Shown here one piece after another: positions 1-7,798 of a DNA stretch of 64,000 bases; the stretch's first letter is position 1; each line of letters begins with the position of its first letter. Made by a program: the position numbers and the translations under genes. The notes below the pieces were generated by a model, which searched no databases, was not told the origin of the DNA, and saw only the letters and a program-made list of their open reading frames with translations. Source of the stretch: Clostridia bacterium (GTDB lineage Bacteria > Bacillota > Clostridia > Lachnospirales > Lachnospiraceae); contig CAJTHL010000003.1 in assembly GCA_910576205.1 (NCBI GenBank), forward strand, positions 124,001 to 188,000, in the 5' to 3' direction.

Positions 1-783
1 GAGGGCAGCGCTGTGGAGGGCGGCCGGAGAGAGGGGCTTACCGTGGATAAGGGGAAACCGGGAAGCCGGGAGCCCTTTATCAAGGAGCCGGATTCAAAAG
101 CCAGCGGGGCCGGAGGGCTGGTAAAGAGCGGGTGGCGGATCATCCGGGAGGAGCTGGAAAGAGCCTCGGAGAAAAGCGCCGTACATGTGGATATGAACGG
201 TTCCGTGGAGGTGCCGGGAGATATTTTTGACACTATCCGGGGCCGGGATGTCACCGTTGCCTTCGATCTGGGAGACGGCATTATCTGGAAGGTAAACGGA
301 AGAGAGGTTGTGACAGACAGGGCGCGGGACATGGACTTTTTTGTGGAGACAGGCGGCAGCAGGATCCCGGCAGATAGGGTACGGCAGACGGCGGGAGAGC
401 AGGACAGTGTCCAGCTTCATCTGGCCCACAGCGGGGAACTGGGGTTTACGGCAGTGCTCTGTCTGAATGTGGGCCGGGAATATGCGGGTCGCAGCGCAAG
501 CCTGTACTATTACCAGGAGGATAAAGGAGAGCTGGCCTTTATGTGCATGGGGGAGATCGACGGGGAAGGGATCGCGGAGCTTGTCTTTACCCACGCCTCC
601 GATTACCTGGTCGTCATAGGAGAGCCAGGGACGGATGGCAGCGAAGCCAGCAGAGATAGCGGGAAAGCCGGCATGGGAGAGGCTCCGCTTACCAGGGCCC
701 TTCCCTGGATGCTTCCGGTGCTGGCGCTGATAGTCATTCTCATCTATATTCTCTTGTTTAGGGCCAGAAAGAGAGGGCAGTGA
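1..783 (+). CDS. Surface protein, C-terminal part with membrane anchor (partial)
   Basis: The frame is open from base 1, so the gene begins upstream of the window and the GTG at 13 is probably internal. The visible part carries a beta-rich domain with a DVTVAFDLGDGIIWKVNGRE stretch and ends in FTHASDYLVVIGEP, a pattern I know from the last domain of large cell-surface proteins of Lachnospiraceae. It is followed by a short Gly/Ser/Glu linker, one hydrophobic segment (about 20 residues, PWMLPVLALIVILIYILLF) and a basic RARKRGQ tail. This is the topology of a wall or surface protein anchored by a C-terminal helix. No LPXTG-type sortase motif precedes the helix. The ligand or function is not visible. 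Confidence 0.75.
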   Translation, partial: EGSAVEGGRREGLTVDKGKPGSREPFIKEPDSKASGAGGLVKSGWRIIREELERASEKSAVHVDMNGSVEVPGDIFDTIRGRDVTVAFDLGDGIIWKVNGREVVTDRARDMDFFVETGGSRIPADRVRQTAGEQDSVQLHLAHSGELGFTAVLCLNVGREYAGRSASLYYYQEDKGELAFMCMGEIDGEGIAELVFTHASDYLVVIGEPGTDGSEASRDSGKAGMGEAPLTRALPWMLPVLALIVILIYILLFRARKRGQ

Positions 784-807
784 TTTTTTTCACTGCCCTC
801 CCTTTCT
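766..807. terminator. Bidirectional terminator between convergent genes
   Basis: An almost perfect inverted repeat (arms 766-783 and 790-807, one mismatch) encloses a run of T. It overlaps the stop codons of both the surface protein and the convergent AraC gene, so it probably ends both transcripts. Confidence 0.7.
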
Positions 808-1701
808 CTGCACATGCCGGAAACGGTATTCGGAGATAGTCATGCCCTCCACCTCCTTAAAGAGCCGGGACAGGGTGCTTGCGGAGCTGAAGCCCACCTT
901 TACCGCGATCTCGTCCACGGAGAAATCCGTGTCGATCAGGTAATTTTTGGCATAGTTGATGCGGTACTGGGTGAGGGTTTTTGAGAGGCTGGCTCCGAAA
1001 AAGTCCTTAAAGAGCCTGTTTACGTGGCGGGGGCTCATGTAGAAATAATCGGCCACATCTTGAAGGCTTAAGTCCGGGTTTGGGTAGTTGGCGTGGAGAA
1101 ACTTTGTAAACTCAATAGGCAGGTTCCGGGCCGGGCCGAAGGTAGTGGTCTGGATGGGGGGCATAAAATTGCTCACCACGCTTAAGACAAAGCTGGCATA
1201 GAGAAACTGCAGCTTGTAGAACCATCCCCAGCTCTTCTGGCAGAATTCGTCTGCCATCTGACGGATATATTCCTGGCAGCTCTTGGTATCCTTACAGATT
1301 ATGTACTCCCTTTCCTCCATCATATCCAGAAAAGCCTTCAGATGAAGGGACTCCGCATCCGCCAGTCCGTTTTTATAGCAGGGGACGGAGCGCTCCTGGA
1401 GGGAAAAGACAAGGGTAAAATAAGATTTCTTCCGGTTAGGCGTGTAGAGAGTGCCATGGGTGACGCCCTGCTTCAGAATCAGAAATTCTCCTGCGGAAAG
1501 GCTTAGAGATTCCCCCTTTACCACCTGCTCCATACTGCCCTCCTGGACATAATAGATCTCAAATTCTTTTGGATGGACATGGGGAAACTCCACTGTATTT
1601 TCGTCGTGCTGTTCCACGTAGCTGACACAAAGATCATAGGAATTCAGACAGATATTCTGCGCATAGGATGTACATAAGAGATGAAGCGGCTGGTGATACA
1701 T
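790..1701 (-). CDS. AraC-family transcriptional regulator
   Basis: About 303 residues. The N-terminal half is a cupin-like sensor domain (HVHPKEFEIYYVQEGS, then an AGEFLILKQGVTHG turn). The C-terminal 100 residues hold the two helix-turn-helix motifs of the AraC/XylS family (LQDVADYFYMSPRHVNRLFK and VDEIAVKVGFSSASTLSRLF). The frame could start 24 codons earlier at 1773, but AGGAGG lies a few bases before the ATG at 1701, so I chose 1701. The gene is divergent from the carbohydrate operon at 2220-7480 and probably activates or represses it in response to its substrate. The ligand is unknown. Confidence 0.88.
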   Translation of the reverse strand: MYHQPLHLLCTSYAQNICLNSYDLCVSYVEQHDENTVEFPHVHPKEFEIYYVQEGSMEQVVKGESLSLSAGEFLILKQGVTHGTLYTPNRKKSYFTLVFSLQERSVPCYKNGLADAESLHLKAFLDMMEEREYIICKDTKSCQEYIRQMADEFCQKSWGWFYKLQFLYASFVLSVVSNFMPPIQTTTFGPARNLPIEFTKFLHANYPNPDLSLQDVADYFYMSPRHVNRLFKDFFGASLSKTLTQYRINYAKNYLIDTDFSVDEIAVKVGFSSASTLSRLFKEVEGMTISEYRFRHVQRKGGQ

Positions 1702-1934
1702 AAAACTCCTCCTTTGTCTGGTCGGTCCAATCGTTACTGGAAATAATTCCGTCTGGAATAGAATTTCATACAAATAAACCCATAAACAAAATTATTTTTT
1801 ACGGGCGCAGGTTATGACCATGGAAAAATAAGATTTTTATAAAGAAGTTTTAGTATTTATTAAGCATAACACATCTGGGAGAGAAAAAACAGGGGAAGTT
1901 TGGATTCTCTGTGGCCGGTTCCCGAAAGGGGGTA

Positions 1935-1952
1935 GTTTGATATTTATCAAAC
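1935..1952. promoter_or_regulatory. Operator-like inverted repeat
   Basis: Perfect 8-bp inverted repeat GTTTGATA-tt-TATCAAAC in the 518-bp gap between the AraC gene and the operon, about 50 bp upstream of the predicted operon -35 box. It may bind a regulator; which one is not known. No coding sequence is credible in the gap (1702-2219). Confidence 0.45.
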
Positions 1953-2003
1953 ACAATTATCGAAAAGGGACCAAAATCAGATTTTACATGTCCTGTTGGG
2001 AAA

Positions 2004-2032
2004 TTGAATCTTTTTATTGTGAAATATATACT
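2004..2032 (+). promoter_or_regulatory. Sigma-A-type promoter of the carbohydrate operon
   Basis: TTGAAT at 2004-2009, a 17-bp spacer and TATACT at 2027-2032. It would leave a leader of about 180 nt before the ATG at 2220. Confidence 0.55.
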
Positions 2033-2219
2033 AAAGAAAAGCATAAATATGAAATATGAACACAGAAATGACGAATGAACAGCGCTGATTCGGAAGTTGA
2101 TTTTACAAAATGATGAAAAGGAGGGCGGCAAAGGTTTCTGACACAGGAAAAAAGAAGAGGTTTTAGCGACAACAGAGAAACAAAAAATGGTTCTATTGTA
2201 AATCATAGGGAGGTGCAAG

Positions 2220-3635
2220 ATGAGTAAAAACATGAGAGATCCGGCCAACTGGGTAAAGACCAGCGACAGGCCCGGATATTACAGACTGGGAGGAAAGGAA
2301 GTGGCAGGGTATGCGTCTATCGACTTTGCCATGAACCTGGTATTCCAGTGCATCGGACTTTACATCAGCTACTTTTACACGGATATTTTTGGGCTAAAGG
2401 CATCCCATGTGGCTCTGCTTTTCCTGGTTTCCCGGTTCTGGGATCTGGTAAACGACCCCATTATGGGAACTATCTGCGAGCGGCTTTCACCAAAGAGAGG
2501 AAAATACTGGGTGTATGTTATGTGGGGTTCCGTCCCCTTTGGCGTGGTGGCGATCCTTACCTACTCCACGCCGGGCTTTAGCTATAATATGAAGCTTGTG
2601 TGGGCGGCCATCACCTACAACCTGCTGAATATGCTTTATACCTTTATTATCCAGCCCTATGCGTCGGCTGCATCCATTATGACAAACGACCCGGATGAGC
2701 GGACACGTATGCAGTCCATCCGCATGACCCTGGCCCAGACAGGCGGCGTGGTATGCGCCATCATGCTGCCAAATTTAAGCGGATTTCTGACAAAATACAT
2801 GACTCTGGCCCAGGGCTACATGGTGACCACAGCCATTATGTCCGTGGTGATGGTGGCCATTCTCCAGTGGGGCTCCCACCAGATCATTGAGCGGATTCCG
2901 CCTCAGCCCATTGATCCCAACAACAAGGCGGGAATCAAGGATATATTTGCAACCATCAAGCTGGGCCCTGTGTTTGTTATGCTGCTTCTGTTTCTGGGGG
3001 TATACACCATCAGCCAGATTCAGTCCACCATGGGACCCTACTATATGAAATACTATGCGGACAGCGAAAACATGATTTCCTGGTTTTCTATGATTCTGAT
3101 GCTGGCCTCCGTGGCAGGCGTGCCCTGTGTGCCCTGGCTCACAAAGAAAATTAAGAAAAAACCCACCGTAATCCTGGGTCTGGCTTTCTGCGGAATCGGT
3201 TCTCTCATCATTTATCTCATGCCCCAGGGAAGCACAGCCCTTGCGGGTATGATGATTGGAAGAGCTATTGTAGGATTTGGCTACGGTATTTTAATGGGAA
3301 TCCTCTGGTCCATCGTGACAGACCCTATCGAGTACAGCAACTGGAAAACCGGCCATGCATATGGGGCGATCACCTTAACCCTGGTAGGTCTGGGACTTAA
3401 ATTTGCCATGGTTATCGGCGGTTCCCTGCCCAACGCCGTGCTGGATTCCGTAGGCTATGTGGCAAATGAAGCCCAGTCCCCGGCAGCTCTTGCCGCTATC
3501 CGCGATCTCACTGCGCTGCTGCCCTTTGGTGTAGCTGTAGTCACCATTGTGATCTTCAGTGTGTTCTACAAGCTTAACGAGGAACGGCTGTCCCAGATCC
3601 AGGCAGAGATCGCGAAGCGGGATGGAAGAAAATAA
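2220..3635 (+). CDS. GPH-family (glycoside-pentoside-hexuronide) cation symporter
   Basis: 471 residues with about 12 membrane segments. The N-terminal segment YRLGGKEVAGYASIDFAMNL, followed by SRFWDLVNDPIMGTICER and a KRGKYW loop, is characteristic of the GPH branch of the MFS (MelB, XylP and UidB relatives), which import glycosides, pentoses or hexuronides with Na+ or H+. The ribosome binding site GGGAGG precedes the ATG by a few bases. It is the first gene of an operon with dehydrogenases and transketolase, so it should import the operon's substrate. The specific sugar cannot be read from the sequence. Confidence 0.88.
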   Translation: MSKNMRDPANWVKTSDRPGYYRLGGKEVAGYASIDFAMNLVFQCIGLYISYFYTDIFGLKASHVALLFLVSRFWDLVNDPIMGTICERLSPKRGKYWVYVMWGSVPFGVVAILTYSTPGFSYNMKLVWAAITYNLLNMLYTFIIQPYASAASIMTNDPDERTRMQSIRMTLAQTGGVVCAIMLPNLSGFLTKYMTLAQGYMVTTAIMSVVMVAILQWGSHQIIERIPPQPIDPNNKAGIKDIFATIKLGPVFVMLLLFLGVYTISQIQSTMGPYYMKYYADSENMISWFSMILMLASVAGVPCVPWLTKKIKKKPTVILGLAFCGIGSLIIYLMPQGSTALAGMMIGRAIVGFGYGILMGILWSIVTDPIEYSNWKTGHAYGAITLTLVGLGLKFAMVIGGSLPNAVLDSVGYVANEAQSPAALAAIRDLTALLPFGVAVVTIVIFSVFYKLNEERLSQIQAEIAKRDGRK

Positions 3636-3720
3636 ACAGAAAACAAAAACAGCGCCTATCCTTCCGGGGCCAGGGCTTTGGAAGGGGGATGCAAAACTGG
3701 AACAGGAGGTCTACAGAAGT

Positions 3721-4779
3721 ATGAAACAAATGCGCGTAATAAAGACGGGCAGACTGGATGCCCCGGATGAGAGCAAGAGGGGTAAAATTGAGGTGCAGGA
3801 GGTTCCCTTAAGGGAGCTCCTCCCCGAGGAGGTAAAGATCAAGGTGGCATACTGCGCCATCTGCGGTTCCGACCCTCATATCCTGGTAGAAAACGTATTC
3901 GGCTGGGAGCTGCCCTTTGGCCTGGGACATGAGATCTCCGGCGTGGTGGTGGAGCTGGGAGAAAAGGCTACCCAGAAGGGACTCAAGGTAGGAGACCGGG
4001 TGGCGGGAAATTTCCTGGGTTTCTGCGGAAAATGCTACTACTGTCAGAACGGTCAGCAGCAGTTCTGCCCCCATGCGGAGGAGTACAATTTTCCGGGCTT
4101 TGGCGAGTACATCATCTGGCATGAGTCCCAGGTATATAAGCTGCCAGACCACATCAGCCTGAAAAAGGGATGCCTCTTAGAGCCCATCTCCATTATCACC
4201 CGCCTTATGGATAAAGTATCTCCGAAATTCGGCATGCGGGCGGCCATATCGGGGGGAGGCCCCATCGGCCTGCTGGCTCTTCAGTCCCTTAAAATGTACG
4301 GAACCAGCCAGGTAACGGTTATAGAGCCCCTGGCGTCACGGCGGGAGATTGCCTTAAAGTACGGCGCTGACCATGTGATCGACCCGGTAAACGGCGATTT
4401 ACAGGCGGAGGCCGACAGAATCACAAACGGTCTTGGCTACGACGTGGTGATTGACTGTTCCGGTTCTGTCCACGCTGTCCACGGCCTGCCCCCCATTACG
4501 GCCAAGGGCGGGAAGCTTATCTACGGAGCCCAGTATCCCAACGACTTCGAGATGCCCTTCAACCTGTACAAATACTGTTATTTCAATGAAATCACCGTGA
4601 CCGGATTTTTCGTAGCCCCCTACGCGTACCCCAGGGCGCTGCAGATGCTGGACAAATACCAGCTGGACGATTTTATTGAGAAGGTGGTGCCTCTGGAAGA
4701 CATTGAGGAAGCCTTTAAGGTTCATTTTTCCGGGAAATATCTGAAAGTCCTGGTACAGTGTAACCCGGACCTGGAATGA
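3721..4779 (+). CDS. Zinc-dependent medium-chain dehydrogenase (sorbitol/threonine dehydrogenase-like)
   Basis: 352 residues from the ATG at 3721, which has AGGAGG 11 bases upstream. An in-frame ATG at 3622 would overlap the symporter and add a non-conserved leader. Seen: catalytic Zn ligands Cys45 (in CAICGSD) and His70-Glu71 (in GHEISG), the structural-zinc lobe with four cysteines (FCGKCYYCQNGQQQFC), and the nucleotide loop GGGPIGLLALQ near residue 180. Family knowledge: NAD(P)-dependent oxidation of a secondary alcohol in a polyol or sugar, or the reverse. In this operon it probably converts the imported compound to a ketone for the transketolase or the SDR. Substrate unknown. Confidence 0.88.
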   Translation: MKQMRVIKTGRLDAPDESKRGKIEVQEVPLRELLPEEVKIKVAYCAICGSDPHILVENVFGWELPFGLGHEISGVVVELGEKATQKGLKVGDRVAGNFLGFCGKCYYCQNGQQQFCPHAEEYNFPGFGEYIIWHESQVYKLPDHISLKKGCLLEPISIITRLMDKVSPKFGMRAAISGGGPIGLLALQSLKMYGTSQVTVIEPLASRREIALKYGADHVIDPVNGDLQAEADRITNGLGYDVVIDCSGSVHAVHGLPPITAKGGKLIYGAQYPNDFEMPFNLYKYCYFNEITVTGFFVAPYAYPRALQMLDKYQLDDFIEKVVPLEDIEEAFKVHFSGKYLKVLVQCNPDLE

Positions 4780-4831
4780 AAGACCCTGCCGGCGGCCGGG
4801 AGAGACAAATAATCAAGAAAGGAAGGCAGAC

Positions 4832-5698
4832 ATGAGCAAGAATCAATTACAGACCATAGAAGAACTGGAAGCAAAATGTGTGGATATCCGCGCGAATCTT
4901 CTGAATTTTATTTACCGTATCGGCATGGGCCATCTGGGCGGGGAGCTGTCCATGGTGGAGATGGCTGTAGCTCTCTACTACAAATATCTGGACTATGATG
5001 TGTTGGATCCCAAAAAGGAGGGAAGAGATCGTTTCATCCTCTCCAAGGGTCATTGTTCCGAGACTCTCTACACCATTTTCTCCGAGCAGGGCGCATACAC
5101 CCAGGACTACATGGTAGAACACTTTGAGTCTCTGGAAACCTACAAATTCGGCATGCACTCCAACCGGAAAAAATGCCCCCAGATTGAGGTATCCGCAGGC
5201 TCCCTTGGCCACGGGCTGCCCATTGCCGTGGGATACGCCCTGGGCGCCAGGTACCGGAAGGAAAACTACCGGATCGTCGTTATGATCGGAGACGGGGAAT
5301 TCGACGAGGGCACCAACTGGGAGGCCCTTATGGCAGGCGCTCACTACAAGCTTAACAATCTGGTGTGTATCCTGGACAAAAACCAGCTCCAGATGACGGG
5401 AAATACCCGGGAAATCATGAATATCGACCCGGTGGACGAAAAAGTGCGGGCCTTTGGCTGGAACGTTATCGAGATTGAGGACGGAAACGACATGGGCCAG
5501 GTATGCGCGGCCCTGGATAAACTGCCCGAAAGAGATTGTGCAAAGCTGGCAAAGCCTACCTTTATCATCAGCAACACCGTAAAGGGAAAGGGTGTAAGCT
5601 TTATGGAAAATAACCACAAATGGCACGGCGGCGGCATCGGTGAGGACGACTTAAAGCGGGCCCTGGCGGACGTGGAAAAAATGAGAAAGGGGTGCTGA
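4832..5698 (+). CDS. Transketolase, N-terminal (TPP-binding) subunit
   Basis: 288 residues, the length of the N-terminal half of a split transketolase. It has the thiamine diphosphate motif starting GDGEFDEGTNWEA near residue 153 and ending DKNQLQ, plus the upstream RIGMGHLGGELS and SKGHCSETLY segments that bind cofactor and substrate. AAAGGAAGG precedes the ATG. It must pair with the C-terminal subunit encoded 2 bp downstream. Split transketolases are common in Clostridia, either for the pentose phosphate pathway or for specialised ketoses such as apulose 4-phosphate or sulfofructose. The operon context favours a dedicated catabolic enzyme. Confidence 0.9.
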   Translation: MSKNQLQTIEELEAKCVDIRANLLNFIYRIGMGHLGGELSMVEMAVALYYKYLDYDVLDPKKEGRDRFILSKGHCSETLYTIFSEQGAYTQDYMVEHFESLETYKFGMHSNRKKCPQIEVSAGSLGHGLPIAVGYALGARYRKENYRIVVMIGDGEFDEGTNWEALMAGAHYKLNNLVCILDKNQLQMTGNTREIMNIDPVDEKVRAFGWNVIEIEDGNDMGQVCAALDKLPERDCAKLAKPTFIISNTVKGKGVSFMENNHKWHGGGIGEDDLKRALADVEKMRKGC

Positions 5699-5700
5699 AA

Positions 5701-6669
5701 ATGGCTGCAAAAACAACATATGATTTTGACATGATGCTCTCCAGCGCAAAGGAAGCCTATGGGGAAGAGCTTTATAAAATGGCCCAGGAAGGGATTGACT
5801 TTGTATTTACCTACTCGGACAACGTGGCCCCGTCCACAAAGGCAGGCCAGCTGGTTAAGGATTTCCCAGACCGCTGCTTTAACATGGGTATCGCGGAGCC
5901 GGGCCAGGTGGGCGCGTCCGCAGGATTAGCCCTTTCCGGAAATGTGGTGTTTGCCCAGGTATTCGGCCCATTCCTGCCCCTTCGGGCGGCGGATCAGATT
6001 CACACGGACATTGCCTACAACGACGTAAAGGTGCGCCTTATCGGCACCCATTCCGGCGTGACGGCAGGGGGCGGCCCTACCCACAACGATATTGCAGACC
6101 TGGCTTTATACCGGGCTATTCCCAATCTGACCATCTGTGTGCCCGCGGATGCGGGGCAGTGCGCGAAATTCATCCGGGCCTCCATGGATTACGAGGGCCC
6201 CATGATTATCCGTATTGACCGGGCAGGCTCCCCCAACGTGTACGCGGGAGACTATGAGCTTAAGATCGGAAAGGCCATAGAGCTTCTGGAGGGAGAGGAT
6301 ATTACCGTCATTTCCTGCGGCTCCAATCTGTATGAATGCCTGATGGCGGCAAAGATGCTGAAGGAGGAAAAGGGAATCAGCGTGGAGATCCTGGATGTTC
6401 ACACCGTAAAGCCTCTGGACAAGGACGCCATTATCCGTGTTGCCAACAAGACCGGAAACGTGATTACCGTGGAGGACCACTCCATCAACGGCGGCCTGGG
6501 AGGAGCCGTGGCAGAGGTGCTCTGCGAGGCAGGATTTAAGGGGAGCTTCAAGCGCATTGGTATGCCGGACGAATTTGCCGTGCTGGGAGCCGTGGACGAT
6601 ATTTACCATTATTATGGAATGGACCGCCACGGAATCGCAAAGACCGCCAAAGAAATGCTGCACAAATAA
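5701..6669 (+). CDS. Transketolase, C-terminal subunit
   Basis: 322 residues covering the pyrimidine-binding and C-terminal domains of transketolase. The FNMGIAEPGQVGASAGLALS segment carries the Glu that activates TPP, and THSGVTAGGGPTHNDIADL follows. The C-terminal domain has ITVEDHSINGGLGGAVAEVL. The ATG at 5701 follows the stop of the N-terminal subunit by 2 bp and has AAAGGGG at 5686-5692. A GTG nine bases earlier is possible but less well placed. Together the two subunits make one active enzyme that transfers two-carbon ketol units. Confidence 0.9.
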   Translation: MAAKTTYDFDMMLSSAKEAYGEELYKMAQEGIDFVFTYSDNVAPSTKAGQLVKDFPDRCFNMGIAEPGQVGASAGLALSGNVVFAQVFGPFLPLRAADQIHTDIAYNDVKVRLIGTHSGVTAGGGPTHNDIADLALYRAIPNLTICVPADAGQCAKFIRASMDYEGPMIIRIDRAGSPNVYAGDYELKIGKAIELLEGEDITVISCGSNLYECLMAAKMLKEEKGISVEILDVHTVKPLDKDAIIRVANKTGNVITVEDHSINGGLGGAVAEVLCEAGFKGSFKRIGMPDEFAVLGAVDDIYHYYGMDRHGIAKTAKEMLHK

Positions 6670-6694
6670 ATAACTATATTAATAGGAGAGAAAA

Positions 6695-7480
6695 ATGTCT
6701 GATAAATTTAAACGCTTTTCCATGGATTATTTCAGCCTGAAAGGAAAAACAGCCATAATCACAGGCGCAAACCAGGGCCTTGGCCTTGCCTATGCGGCGG
6801 CCTTTGCCAAGGCGGGAGCAGATCTTTTCATCCCCCATTTTACAGACGATATTGCAGAGGTGAAGGAGATTGTGGAGGCGGAGGGCCGCAGGGTGGAATT
6901 TTTACAGGGCGACCTTACCGACAAGGAATATATCCAACAGATCGTGGACGTGTGTATGGAGAAATTCGGGCGCATCGACATTCTGGTAAACAATGCGGGA
7001 GCCAGCGCGTTTGCCCCCTTTGACGAGTATCCCGACCGCTACTGGGATATGTGCATCAACCTGGACTTAAACGCCGTCTATTTTCTGTCCCATGCGGTGG
7101 CAAAGATCATGAAGGCCCAGGGCAGCGGAAAGATTATCAACATCGGCTCCGCCCTGTCCTACACGGCGGATAAGCACTGCCCGCCGTATGCCGTGGCCAA
7201 GCACGGCGTGATTGGCCTTACCCGGGTATTTGCCAATGAGCTGGGCCAGTTTAACATCCAGACAAACGCCATCTGTCCCGGCTTTCTGGCCACAGAGGTC
7301 AATGCGGAGCTTCGAAAAGACCCGGCTTTCTACGACAAGATCACCAACCGCATTGCGGCGGGACGCTGGGGAGAATCCGAGGATCTTATGGGAACCATTG
7401 TGTTCCTGGCCAGCAAAGCCTCCGACTATGTGAACGGGTGGCATATCAGCGTAGACGGCGGATTTACCACCGTATTATAA
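6695..7480 (+). CDS. SDR-family oxidoreductase (KduD / gluconate 5-dehydrogenase-like)
   Basis: 261 residues of the classical short-chain dehydrogenase fold: TGANQGLG cofactor loop, NNAG, catalytic Ser in GSALSY, and YAVAK with catalytic Tyr and Lys. The N-terminus DYFSLKGKTAIITGANQG and the tail VDGGFTTVL resemble KduD and gluconate 5-dehydrogenase, which act on ketouronates or ketoaldonates. AGGAGAG precedes the ATG. Last gene of the operon. It probably interconverts a keto and a hydroxy group of the pathway intermediate; the exact substrate is not evident. Confidence 0.85.
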   Translation: MSDKFKRFSMDYFSLKGKTAIITGANQGLGLAYAAAFAKAGADLFIPHFTDDIAEVKEIVEAEGRRVEFLQGDLTDKEYIQQIVDVCMEKFGRIDILVNNAGASAFAPFDEYPDRYWDMCINLDLNAVYFLSHAVAKIMKAQGSGKIINIGSALSYTADKHCPPYAVAKHGVIGLTRVFANELGQFNIQTNAICPGFLATEVNAELRKDPAFYDKITNRIAAGRWGESEDLMGTIVFLASKASDYVNGWHISVDGGFTTVL

Positions 7481-7507
7481 GAAGCCTGTCATAATAAAAA
7501 GATACAT

Positions 7508-7536
7508 GCGCCGTGTTTCCACCCGGAATACGGCGC
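7508..7536 (-). terminator. Minus-strand terminator-like hairpin
   Basis: Stem GCGCCGT/ACGGCGC with an inner TTCC/GGAA helix. On the minus strand it is followed by ATGTATCTTTTTATT, as in an intrinsic terminator. On the + strand no T run follows, so it does not obviously end the SDR operon. Confidence 0.5.
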
Positions 7537-7551
7537 AAACCCCTCCAAAAT

Positions 7552-7600
7552 GCAGCCGGGGCCGCGGTACAAAAAAGGTACTTCGGCCCCGGTATTCTGC
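7552..7600. other. Long perfect-core hairpin, possible structured RNA
   Basis: A 49-nt hairpin: GCAG/CTGC, CCGGGGCCG/CGGCCCCGG, a two-base internal loop, then GTAC/GTAC around an A-rich loop. Read on the minus strand it lies just upstream of the terminator-like hairpin at 7508-7536, as if the two ended a small transcript. The 7601-7725 remainder of this gap shows nothing I recognise. Confidence 0.5.
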
Positions 7601-7725
7601 TTCCGGGGAGCTGACCGCCAAAGGGGATTGCCGGATCCGTACAGATCTGCGGGATTCTTTTGAGATGTCTGGCTTTGCCCCGACTTTTCTGCTTGCCAAA
7701 AATTTAACGAATACCCCCATTCTGC

Positions 7726-7753
7726 TTGACAAATTGCCCTCATGTGTTATCAT
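7726..7753 (+). promoter_or_regulatory. Promoter of leuS
   Basis: TTGACA at 7726-7731, a 16-bp spacer and TATCAT at 7748-7753. The start point would fall near 7760, giving a leader of about 40 nt. That excludes the ATG at 7742, makes the ATG at 7766 unlikely, and leaves no room for a T-box. Confidence 0.65.
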
Positions 7754-7798
7754 AAAGGGATAAAAATGTACGAAGAAAGCAAGAGGAGTGTAGAGAAA

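Noticed and set aside
1850..2248. Minus-strand frame of 132 codons in the AraC-operon gap
   Set aside because: Overlaps the operon promoter and symporter start; no ribosome binding site, only low-complexity hydrophobic sequence.
7481..7798. T-box leader for leuS
   Set aside because: No T-box GGTGG/ACCGCG-type motif on the + strand, and a good promoter at 7726-7753 leaves a leader of only about 40 nt.
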